DNA of 64,000 bases from Branchiostoma floridae (lineage: Eukaryota > Chordata > Leptocardii > Amphioxiformes > Branchiostomatidae), in assembly GCF_000003815.2 (NCBI RefSeq), contig NC_049983.1, positions 813,137 through 877,136 of the forward strand, in the 5' to 3' direction. Position 1 is the first letter of the stretch; each line of letters begins with the position of its first letter. Position numbers and translations under genes: made by a program. Positions 1 through 19,775 of this stretch are shown here, in pieces. Under the pieces are notes generated by a model that ran no database searches, had not been told where the DNA came from, and saw nothing but the letters and a program-made list of their open reading frames with translations.

Positions 1-310
1 AGTACCATCATTTAGTATTTAGCTTGTTCAATATTGGAACTTGGAAGTTGTGACTACCTCATCATGAAAGAACGCAAACAGTACAAATATTAGATTAAAG
101 CTAAAGAACCAGTGTTTATTTTTTCAGATAACTAATTGTCCCAGAATAAAAAAGTGGTGTATTGCATTGTTACATATCCGTTTCCTTCCTGCATATTAGT
201 TGTTTGCGTATCATTCCCATCTACAGTTTAAACACTCATAGAGACCTGTGTTTCAATCTAGCTATCCAAAATTTCATATGCATGACATAGTACTACTGTT
301 CTACTATAAT

Positions 311-400
311 CAGGTCCAGGTTCAGGTCCGGACCTGGACCTAATCCTCTGGACCTGAACCGGACCTGGACCTGAATTTTCTGTACCGGTACCCAGCCCTA
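311..400. repeat. ACCTG-rich self-complementary repeat
   Basis: Alternating CAGGTCC and GGACCTG words form a self-complementary block that ends in a GTACCGGTACCCA-like segment. Related blocks lie at about 52360-52435 (same ending), 62650-62720 and 62925-63005, and weakly at 6840-6895. It looks like an interspersed repeat, but I see no clear target duplication. Confidence 0.5.
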
Positions 401-669
401 GTAGACATGTAACTTCGTTCTATACGTAATGTGGGTTTTCTGTGCCATTGAAAATCAGGAATGGTGCCAGAAGCTGAATGAAAAACACAATTTCAGACCA
501 AGAGGATTATTAACAAAACAGATTAAGCAAGAAAAAGCAGCCCATGACAGATAAGGAGGACCCAGATTATCAAACCTAAAAACACTGCACTTGACTAGTA
601 ATCATTCTTGGTCTGATTCATGGTCTCCAACCGGGTCGGTCAAGACAATTGTTGGTGATATTTAACTAG

Positions 670-1686
670 CTATCTAGTTATGTTTCAATATCTCGTCAAA
701 AATCAGATATCGTATCATCTGATTCTATTTTCCTGTCGTCCCCTGTCTCTCTTACCACCTCGAATTCTTCGCTTGCACTCAGTGCCTTTAAAGTGCCTAA
801 GTTGGGTAAATGTTGGAAACAGGCAGTGTTATCTGATGTTGAGACGACAGTATTATCTTCTGGATACAGGTTAGCTAGTCGGGCCAAAAAACAAGCTAGA
901 AAGCTTCAGGCAAGGATTGCCAAGTGTTTGCATAGAAGAGAGAAGAACGCCAAGAGGGTTGTCGGGTCGGCCCCATGGCCATGCAATATTAATGCTGAGG
1001 AAACGTCTCCAGATATAGTAGTTGAGGATCCGGGCACAGTCCCGCACCTTGCTATGGCTCCGGCTCCGGCTACAAATGTGGTAGTAGACGATCCGGACAC
1101 AATGCCACACTTTGCTGAGGCGACGAATCCAGATATGGAAGTTGAGGGTCCCAACATAGTGCCACACCTTGCTGAGGCAACGAATACAGATATGGAAGTT
1201 GAGGGTCCCAACATAGTGCCACACCTTGCTGAGGCAACGAATACAGATATGGAAGTTGAGGGTCCAAACACAGTGGCACACCTTGCTGACGCAAAAGATC
1301 CAAATACGGTAGTTGAAGATTCAAACACAGTCTCACACTCAAATGAAGTACCGGATCCGAATTTGGAAATTGAAGATCCAGGCCACACCCCAAACCCAAA
1401 TGCGTTCTGGAAGCAGTTGGATAAGTTGTCGAAGGAGGGACAATGGTCCACAGACCTGGCTGATGCCCTGCCGCATGCACCAGCGAACTTTACTTCAAGG
1501 AGTGTCATCCTTATCACGAGCAATCCCAATCAGCCGACCATTTCTATCACACCAGACAGCGGCAACGAGTCCGGTACCCTTGTAGTACTGTCATATTCTG
1601 CCAGGTGGGGCGGAGAGCATTACGATGCCGTCATCCAGAAGTGCGAGGACAGGTCTGATCCAGAGCACAGATCAGCAGCAATATGA
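670..1686 (+). CDS. Exon with 19-residue tandem repeats and an OTU-like C-terminus
   Basis: The frame is open from a possible splice acceptor (AG at 668-669) to TGA at 1684-1686, about 338 codons. I chose 670 because there is no convincing ATG; an in-frame TAG at 667 closes the frame upstream. The N-terminal part is basic and Lys/Arg-rich (about 865-955). The middle holds about seven degenerate 19-residue repeats with the pattern D-x-x-V-E-x-P-x-x-V-x-H-L-A. The C-terminal 80 residues, with ITSNPNQPTISITP and then RWGGEHYDAV, resemble the end of an OTU-type cysteine protease domain, including its late His (HYD). The catalytic Asp-x-x-Cys half is not in this exon, so the protein is either spread over upstream exons or a broken, transposon-derived copy. 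The OTU call rests on motif memory only. Confidence 0.45.
   Translation, partial: LSSYVSISRQKSDIVSSDSIFLSSPVSLTTSNSSLALSAFKVPKLGKCWKQAVLSDVETTVLSSGYRLASRAKKQARKLQARIAKCLHRREKNAKRVVGSAPWPCNINAEETSPDIVVEDPGTVPHLAMAPAPATNVVVDDPDTMPHFAEATNPDMEVEGPNIVPHLAEATNTDMEVEGPNIVPHLAEATNTDMEVEGPNTVAHLADAKDPNTVVEDSNTVSHSNEVPDPNLEIEDPGHTPNPNAFWKQLDKLSKEGQWSTDLADALPHAPANFTSRSVILITSNPNQPTISITPDSGNESGTLVVLSYSARWGGEHYDAVIQKCEDRSDPEHRSAAI
1009..1404 (+). repeat. 57-bp coding tandem repeat (about 7 units)
   Basis: Units of 57 bp (19 codons) repeat in frame. The units covering about 1129-1260 are almost identical and the outer ones are diverged. Because the period is a multiple of three, long frames on the opposite strand are also open; I treat those as shadows. 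Confidence 0.85.
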
Positions 1687-1868
1687 GAACAGGACAGAGA
1701 CACCGCCTTGCACGATGATTACATCGCCACTAAACATGACCGGAGAGCGAAGATCCCTTGTACGACCGCTGTTTTCAGCACATCACCGTGGTGGCAACTG
1801 AGGGGTCCCTTTTAAAGGTAAGATTGTTTCAGTTTGTCTTCCAGAAGTCTACAATTATGCTAATTTGA

Positions 1869-2287
1869 TGACGTCATCAGCCCAAAATCCAAGATGGCGG
1901 ACCGTTTGGCAAGATCAAGAAAATCTAGCTTGTTATCCCTTTAAATTTGTAACCACCTGGTATTTTTTCATCAAGAACCATCTAAATGAATGTATTTAGT
2001 CTATTTTCATTGCCTTTTGTGATTATTTGTTGCAAAAAAAAGTATTTTTGAAAATTCAAGGTGGTGGATATAATATGGCGGAGCCCAACTGGTATCTTAG
2101 ATGCGCATGACGTCATTTTTGACGCCATTTTGACGTCATTGATGTTGCTACTGGCAACGCAAGTCGTAACAAACATTATTATTCTGTTATCTGCACTTGC
2201 TGTTACATTTTTTTAGCAAAACTTGAAGTTTTCTGAGAATACCCTATTTTCATGGGTCCGGCCAATACAATCAAATTGATGACGTCA
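1869..2287. promoter_or_regulatory. Cluster of perfect CRE palindromes
   Basis: The full 8-bp palindrome TGACGTCA occurs at 1869-1876, 2108-2115, 2131-2138 and 2280-2287, with half sites nearby (TACGTCA, TTGACGTAA). Two AAGATGGCGGA-like and ATATGGCGGAG words, similar to YY1 sites, lie between them. The block could be a regulatory region or a transposon that carries these sites. The function is inferred. Confidence 0.4.
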
Positions 2288-2429
2288 TAATTACGTCATA
2301 TTACGTTGACGTAACGTCAAACATTTAATACTTGTCAGATATTATGTCTATATCATCTACCAAACATTTGGTGGCCATACAACACATCTTTCAAGAGTAA
2401 TAGGACTTAGAAGTGGAGGGCCTCAAAAG

Positions 2430-2451
2430 CCCCCCCCCCCCCCCCCCCCCC
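2430..2451. repeat. Poly-C tract of 22
   Basis: There are 22 consecutive C residues. The length is likely to be unreliable in the assembly. Confidence 0.9.
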
Positions 2452-2530
2452 GTCCAGGTAAGAACAGGTAAGCGATTTGCAGAGAATCGAACGGGTGAGA
2501 CTGTTCACGCAGTGAAGGAAATCGCACTGG

Positions 2531-2688
2531 TTCGATTCTCTTCACTTGAATGCGGAGCGCGCACGGCGATGGTGAGCCTATACTACCGTGCGAGACTATT
2601 CCCCTGGTGATGAAACGCGCACTGGTCAGCGCGATTCTCTTCGCTTGAAGGCGGAGCGCGCACGGCGATCGTGAGCCAATACTACCGG
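2531..2688 (+). repeat. Two direct copies of a 56-bp GC-rich segment
   Basis: The segment at about 2533-2588 recurs at about 2631-2686 with a few substitutions. Both contain GCGGAGCGCGCACGGCGAT. I see no coding signal in 2300-3360. Confidence 0.7.
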
Positions 2689-3369
2689 CCTACTATCCTA
2701 CCGGATTATATGTATTGCTCATTTGTCAGAACATTTTATACTTCCCGGCATATACGACATTCCGAAGTTACGCACCAGTACGTACGTACTCAGCGGAGGG
2801 AGGGGGGCAAATATATTGTACAATGTACTCGGATCATTGAACAAGGCACAAACAACGCACTCACGATACTGAGATACACTTTGAAACCTTTATTCAGACA
2901 TTTTTATCATATTCAAGAGTGAAAAAGGACATGGAGTTAAATCAATAGTATTGTTTTCTTTTTCTACAGGTACAAATGGAACGTCGACAGTTTCGATCTA
3001 ACTCTGAGCAGCGCTAAAGTGAAATGAAGATGAAATGTACATGGACTTACAGGCTGGCGCTGTGCCGAACGAACGACGTGCAGCTAATACTAGTATTCAG
3101 ATATATGTATGTACAAGTATTACACGATGGAAAGAATATTTACAAATATTACACGATGGAATAAAGATGTACGCAGGCCGAGATATCGTACAGAATCTAA
3201 ATTCTACATGGAAACATTAACTACGCTACTCGGACAAAGAAAAACATGGCGCGTCTTTATTCATTATCGTATATTGTCTGGTGAAAAAGTGTGAATAAAC
3301 ATTGTCACTTGAAATCCTACTTAAAGCCGTAATGGCAAAAGCATTTCAGTCGATGCTCAGACTTCAAGT

Positions 3370-4583
3370 ATGACACATCGTAGACCTCGCAGGGCTCGAG
3401 CGGAGGTTGATGACATCACTTCCAACGTGCAAGCATTGGATCTTGATAGAGACGCAGTGTAGGTTTTCTTTCTTTATTCTTACATATGTTGAAATATCAT
3501 TGTACAACTAACTCACATTCCAGTCAACCATGTACATATGTGGGATGTATCAGATGTAATTTTAGTGTGTTTATTTTTACATGTATTATCTTTCTGTCAT
3601 GTGCATTGATGTATTTATGTATTGTGGAGGACCGGAGGAAGAATAGCTCACCAAATAAAGTCAAAGTCGACATTACCGAATCAGACTGTTGTATTTGTTT
3701 CTGTGCGATTTGTCTATATAAATTTATTGGTGTTGGATTATTTAAATATTTTTAGATTTCTCTTCGCTGTAATAGTCGAGAGTGGGAAGCATGTATCAAA
3801 ATGAGAATTAAAGATTTGTTGGAAATTATAATAATTACAACTTTTTAATAATTACAATTTTTTACAGATGCGTGTGTATTGGGCAGGTTGACCCTCTGCC
3901 GTGGTACGTAAGTCGCCTGCGGTACGAGTACAAGTGGTTTGCATTGGCAAGGGACAATACTTTTGCCCTTGCAGACTGCGATGCAGAAGGCCACCTTAAG
4001 CGACGCGCCTTCCAACTCGTCCATTCAAAGCAGTTCACGAAAGGATCAGATGAGAGCTGTGTCCTGTTCTTATGCTCATGTGACGGTGCAGTGGAACAGC
4101 GGGAGCGTCTGCGAGCTACAACCAGAGTGGTAGGCACTTTATTCTATGTCAACTCTGTACAAAGAGCAGAAGAACACAAAAGTATCGTATACATCGTCTT
4201 GTAGTAATTTTCTAGCGTTATCATTCCATCTTAGCCAAGTCACATATATAGAATACTTGGCGATTGTGTGCAAAGTAATACTACATTTGTTACATTCCAA
4301 CAAGACATTATTGATTGATTGATTGATTATCCTTAGTGATATTTATTCTACCCCAGAAGTTCCTTAGTCTAGTACATTTTAAAAACATGTGTCTGACTTT
4401 GTTGCGCGTTACATGTATGTGTAGTACACGTGTATTATCGTTTCTGTTCTAATATATATGTTTTTCTAACAGACAGAGGATTTGAATGGCTTTGTGGCGC
4501 GTGAGGAAGGCTGTTACTGCTTTCATTCACAAGCAGCTAAGTCCATCCTCTCTGAGCCCGGTCTGAATAGGGTTAAAACATGA
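3370..4583 (+). CDS. Unrecognised three-exon gene with three CxC motifs
   Basis: Three exons join in one open frame: 3370-3458 (donor GTAGGT), 3868-4129 (acceptor TTTTTACAG, donor GTAGGC) and 4473-4583 (acceptor CTAACAG, stop TGA at 4581-4583). The product is 153 residues. The frame survives two differently phased introns (phase 2, then phase 0), which is strong evidence for a real gene. The N-terminus is basic (RRPRRAR). CxC pairs fall at residues 31/33, 99/101 and 131/133, the last followed by His135, which suggests metal binding or disulphides. There is no obvious signal peptide or membrane segment. The start is the first ATG in an exon whose frame is open a little further upstream, so a more 5' exon is possible. 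I do not recognise the family. It lies on the same strand as the OTU-like exon 1.7 kb upstream and could belong to the same repeated or transposon-linked gene. Confidence 0.6.
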
Positions 4584-4912
4584 GTAAACAAACTTACTCA
4601 GTTCTTCCAATACGTCATAGTTAGTTGATGTCGTTAAATATGTAAACAAGTCTACCTTTGTTAGGTGTGTATATTTCTCGTTTACACGTTTAACATTAAC
4701 AACGCTATTACGTATATAAGCCTGCATTCAACAGATTTTGGTTAGCCAAACGCCACGCTCCATCAAACGTGCTATTTGTCCCCGTAAAAAAACACTTGTA
4801 TATCGATTTCCCCTCCCTAAGTCCTTGAAATCACCATGTTAAAGTGTGGCTAATGTAGGTTTATCCCAAATATCAAGTGTCTAGGCTAGGATATACAACA
4901 TGCAACTCTATG

Positions 4913-5118
4913 TAACCTTAGTCCGTGGGGTAACCGATATCCGTTATTTAAAAAAACGACATCTAGGGATATCAAGTCGACAAAAACTGGTTCAAATTGC
5001 AACATGTAGAAAATATAAGATATATTTTGCATGTTGAAACCAATGTCGGTCAACTTGATGACCCCTAAATGCATTGTTCTGAAACGACGGATATAAGTTA
5101 CCCCACGGATAAAGGTTA
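4913..5118. mobile_element. MITE, copy 1 (TIR with CCGTGGGGTAAC)
   Basis: Terminal inverted repeats TAACCTTAGTCCGTGGGGTA and the complement of TACCCCACGGATAAAGGTTA enclose about 205 bp. A related copy lies at 27661-27864 in a PAICS intron. No coding capacity. Confidence 0.75.
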
Positions 5119-5691
5119 ACTAGCGTTATCCTATATATCTTCCTTGTGTCCTTATTCTTCAGAATAATACCGAATATTTGCTCCATTTCTGACCACGTTA
5201 GACCACTTTAGACCTTATCACTGTGAAATGTTTTCTGGCACAGCTATTAGACGTTGTAATTGTCAAACTGTTTGACGTGTTTGAGACTTTATAATACCCG
5301 CCCGATTAGAATTAATTCTTGGCAAAGCATCCACTTAAATATTATCTCCCATATCGTTTGCGCGTTTGATTAGCACCATATGCATAAGCTTGTAAACCAC
5401 CATTTATGCAAAGTACGCCAGTTTTTTTCTCCAGTGAGGTCAAACTGCGTGTTAAGATATGACTGTAGCATTTGATCTACTCACGCCGGGGGTGAAGATT
5501 CATGGTATTAAAATGCGGTGGAATAGTGTTAGAGGGTTGGTTTTCCCCAAACATAGGGCCTCAGGCCTTACATATCATATCCGAGATGAAGTCCCTAACA
5601 GAAGCCATGTGCAATTTGCCACCTGAATCAAGTACGAAAATAGGTGTACGGTGCTTTTCCCAATGGTGTACTATTCGGGCAGCTGAGGAAG

Positions 5692-5986
5692 CCGGAACCG
5701 TTAGATTCTTAAGATGGTATCTCACTCAGTGAGATACCATCTTAAGAATCTAACGGTTCCGGGACTGCACTTTGGCACCGGTGCGGCACTGCGGGGTTCG
5801 TAGGTGACTCAACGAATTTCAGAGATAAAGAACGATCTTTCTTTTGTGTACTTGTTGTCTTTAAACTCATACTCTTACGTATCACGCAATATTTAAGTGT
5901 AAAAACTCGGCGAATATTACAAATCAGTGCCGCAGTGAACGAACCCCACAGTGCCGCACCGGTGCCCAAGTGTAGTGAGATACCAC
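5692..5986. mobile_element. Perfect 35-bp palindrome and foldback MITE
   Basis: 5692-5726 and 5728-5762 are perfect reverse complements around a single C, a 71-bp cruciform. The right arm is also the start of an inverted-repeat element: AGTGAGATACCA near 5728 and its relative AGTGAGATACCACC at 5973-5986. Inside it are long inverted segments, CACCGGTGCGGCACTG near 5778 and CAGTGCCGCACCGGTG near 5949. It is probably a non-autonomous DNA transposon with part of a second, opposing copy. Confidence 0.7.
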
Positions 5987-6382
5987 CTTTAGTCAACAAC
6001 CATAAGATCGCCTTGCTACGTCAGCAGTAGATATCACTATGCACAAATCAAAACTATTTTTAATGCACTTACGTTTCGCATTTACAGACGGAGTGCAGTA
6101 TGAGAAAGGACACCGTTATCAGTGTTGATGACCACAAGAAGAACATCGTCTTGACTTTTGTTTCTCTGCAACTTATAAGAATGTGTCAATGGCATAGATG
6201 GTAAAGCCGTTGTATTGCTTGACTCGATCGCACAAATTTGTATCAATACCACGAATGATGTATGCATAAGAGGGTCGCAAACCAAACACGTCGTGAAAGA
6301 GAAGAGGGGAACAGAATGCAAGTCTTCGGGAATATTGAAGTAGTTATCAGTAGTTGTTGTTATTGCCTAAACGTATTACTTA

Positions 6383-7141
6383 GGCCATGTTGATTTGATT
6401 ATATGGATGACATCCTCTGGGAACTCCAAAACTGATGCGAGCGAGCGAATAAAAAAAAAGTTTGGCCAAAAAAAAAGTTTCCTTCAGTATGAAATCTAAG
6501 TGTTCAGGAAGGTTGAACATACGACTTAAAACACATAGTATGGCATACCAACAGTTAGGTGTAGGGACCAGTACATCGTACGGGTGGAAATCGTTTCATT
6601 TTCTTTTTCTTGGGCCGATCCGAAAAAAAGACCTGCAAAAAAATCAGTGGACCGGTTTTCGCCAATTAGAAAATGGACACACTATGTCGACAGGCATTTG
6701 GGGTCTTACCGGGCCAAGAAGACAGCAAGAGCGAAGTTGAGTAGAGTTAGCCTTGATTGCATGAAGATGGGATTTCAAAACGCCAGTGGGAGTGGGATAA
6801 TCCATCAAACAGATTTCTTTGTAGCAATATTGAGTACTGCCGATTCTGAACGGAACCTATACCTGAATTTTCGGTATTGATACCTACCCCTACCAACAAT
6901 AGATTTTTTTTTTCTTTCTGTCCTTTCAAATCTTATTCTTTGACTTTAGATTTATTTTGGCATTCTATGGCATTAGTTATCTATTTTCTGATACTTTTTT
7001 TTCAATCTATGGCATATATGTGCTCATTGTACAGCTACTTTGCACTATTTACTGTGTGGTCGAAAACTTTTTTTTTTTTTGGAAACGGCCGAAAATTGGT
7101 GCGAGCGCGGATGTCATCCATATAATCAAATCAACATGGCC
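6383..7141. mobile_element. Non-autonomous Harbinger-type element
   Basis: Terminal inverted repeats begin GGCCATGTTGATTTGATTAT and match for about 33 bp at both ends. A TTA target duplication lies at 6380-6382 and 7142-7144. A 3-bp TTA duplication with GGCC ends fits the PIF/Harbinger superfamily. The interior has A- and T-rich runs and no transposase frame. Fragments related to its left end occur at about 19693-19740 and 62205-62335. Confidence 0.8.
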
Positions 7142-7485
7142 TTACAGACATCCAGCCAGGGCAGGCGGCGAAAAGAATAACGCTGTTTTCGACCATATAT
7201 CGAGATAATTACCTTTTTTTCTGTAACGAGTTTGATGAATCGTATTTTATGTCATTTGATGACAGTTAACAGAACATACTCAGTCTGGCAATTGAGGGTA
7301 ATTTTTTATGCTTTGAAGTTTTTAATTCTTGAAATGATCACGCCTTAACTTGGTCCACTTGCCTATAGCATTACATACATCACTGGTAAAGCCACTTTCT
7401 CTTGAAATCGCAAATTTTAGAAAAGGTGGGGCTGCTTCCAAAACAGAAGTCAAACCCAACCTGTTTAGAAATAGCCAACACTAGT

Positions 7486-7692
7486 ATTAGATGTAAATGT
7501 ATTTAAGTTCGCGGGGATTTTTAAATTAAAATTTCGCGGTAGCGGGAAAAAGTACTTTTCGCGGTAATACCATAGACTGCAATCTAATATCATAATAGAA
7601 AAATGTTCGCGGCGGTTTTAAATTCGCGGTGAAGTGGTCATCGCGAAAACCGCGAACATTATTCCACAGCGAACATTTCTGCATTTACAGTA
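7486..7692 (+). mobile_element. CTGTAAATGCA MITE, copy 1
   Basis: The body is TTCGCGG-rich, with a right end GCATTTACAG followed by TA. The left end is diverged (GATGTAAATG). It matches the better preserved copy at 24244-24455. Confidence 0.75.
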
Positions 7693-7734
7693 TTGTTCAT
7701 AACTGTCCATTGTCACTTGTATATCTACTATGCT

Positions 7735-7795
7735 TATACCATGTACTTGCGATTAGCCCTTGGGCACGAAATTGCAAAATAAACTTCTTATATTG
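7735..7795 (+). mobile_element. LINE 3' tail fragment
   Basis: The segment carries a short hairpin (TTAGCCC TT GGGCA) followed by GAAATTGCAAAATAAA. The same arrangement ends both LINEs in this window (17105-17160, 48300-48350). It is a severely 5'-truncated insertion. Confidence 0.6.
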
Positions 7796-8043
7796 GAACT
7801 CTGTAGTCCCCCGTAGTGTCATCTGTTACTTTCATTTTACAATGGCGTTTGACTTCTCGCAGTCGTTGGTTCTGGTCTCCACTTGATGTACTTTGTACAG
7901 AAGTCGCTAGGCGTCGCTATGTGGTTTCACCTCTGACCCACAAGGAATGCTCCAGAGCGCGTGTCGATCACCAGACAACCAGGACTAGAAACTGAGCAAA
8001 TTTTGTCTTCTTTGAGATCTACGGCAATTCTAATTACGCCACA

Positions 8044-18189
<10,146 letters not shown>

Positions 18190-18845
18190 NNNNNNNNNNN
18201 NNNNNNNNNNNNNNNNNNNNNNNNNNNNNNNNNNNNNNNNNNNNNNNNNNNNNNNNNNNNNNNNNNNNNNNNNNNNNNNNNNNNNNNNNGTACCTTGAAC
18301 TTACAGTACTGTAGCTTTAAGTCCAAATCCTGATTTTCTTTACGTCATTGTAGAAAAACCCAAATCCGCCTGTAAAAATCCAAATCCAGGGTTTGTTTGA
18401 CCCCCAGATTGTCAAATTCGACTTCTTTAACCCACCCTCAATAGTTATTGTTTTGGAACGGCCAATATGTACGTTGCCCTCACTGGCACATATGGCATCA
18501 ATTTACCCTGGTTGATGCCTTAGTTTCCCAGAAATCCGCTTTGCTGAAAGGTTCCTTTTGTTGCACGTGACAAAAATAACTTAAGACTACTAGCTGGGTA
18601 TTTAGGTCACCAAGAACAATGTGGAGAATACATTTTGGCAGGAATATAGACTGTACAGAATTTACACTGTACTTTATACTCTATGACTATAGATCTACAT
18701 GCTAAACGTATAAACCCAGATCTGTTTTCAAGACCTTTTCAAATGGGATGAACCATTGTCCACTCTGAAGAATAATAATAAAAACTCTAGCTGTCGACAA
18801 AATGGAAGACTACAACAAAGCAGAGTAGATCTAAGTAAACAAGAG

Positions 18846-19330
18846 AACAAAACCGGCGTCCCGAACAGGATCAGCCTATAAAATTGGAGCCCACCCACCT
18901 TTCCTCAGTCAAACAGTCTCCAAATCTCTTTCCCGCTCGGACCTCAGTGCCGCGTGGCCGTTTTGCCCCTCTGCATCGTCCGAGATTTCCGGACCAGCGG
19001 CCTCGGAGTCTGGGGTCGGGCCTCAAAGTTCTATATGTTCTTACCCTGGATATTAGAGTACAACTTAGCCGGCTAAGGAAGTTTACGATCAGAGTACAAC
19101 TTAGCCGGCTAAGCGGTGGCGTATCTCCCCGGGCCGGCTAAAGTCGGTTTACGGGGCTATGTTGCTAGCGGCCCGGGAAAGAACCGTAGCCGCGAGCGCT
19201 GTTCTCTGGACACCAGGGTAATGTGTTCTTTCCTCTTCCCGGGTCGCTGGTCACTGCTCGTTGCCAGTTAACGGCTCGTCATCAGCCTGCTACCAGGCCT
19301 GCCCGCTACGGACCTCAGTTCCATTAGCCT
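18846..19330 (+). promoter_or_regulatory. GC-rich, CpG-rich region with a TATAAAA box
   Basis: The stretch contains CCTATAAAATTGG at about 18876 and then GC-rich DNA. A 22-bp direct repeat (GTACAACTTAGCCGGCTAA core) occurs near 19053 and 19090. It could be a promoter, possibly for the missing first exon of PAICS, or the edge of an LTR element. I cannot choose between these; no coding exon is evident. Confidence 0.3.
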
Positions 19331-19775
19331 CGACGTCAGAATGTTTGTTTCTAGGGCCTACACAGCCCAGCTCCAGGACAAAGATACCCCCAATGAAATT
19401 TTAATCATGAGGCCTTCCTTTGGGGCATGCTGGCCCTAGTGCCGAGAAGTTTGCCTGTGCAGGCCATGGAAACAGTCTGGCATCCAGACTACAGTTCACT
19501 CGCTCTTTATCCGTCCTTCTTGTGAAAGTTCAATTTTGGTCTGTTCTCCAGGCCTCTGTGAACCGTCCAAGGCGCATCTTGCTAGCTGTAGCTGTGCTCC
19601 TTCCTAACTGCCACGTCTCTGTCTCCCTACTCCTGTACATGTGGTCTTAGTTACCGGGGCGGCATGTCACCGCATGGTACAGGCGACACCCAAAAGGCCA
19701 CAGCATGTAAATTATATGGATGACATCCGCTGCAGACTCCAAATTTTATACAATAAGGTGAAAAAACAACGTGAC

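Noticed and set aside
871-1529. Long open frames on the minus strand opposite the repeat exon
   Set aside because: They arise because the 57-bp repeat keeps all frames open; the plus frame has the OTU-like motif and a plausible acceptor.
2671-3294. Several 60-83-codon frames on the plus strand
   Set aside because: Low-complexity or unremarkable composition, with no splice context or domain.
18846-19330. LTR retrotransposon long terminal repeat
   Set aside because: A TATA box and internal repeats are present, but no second LTR, primer binding site or gag/pol frame was found.
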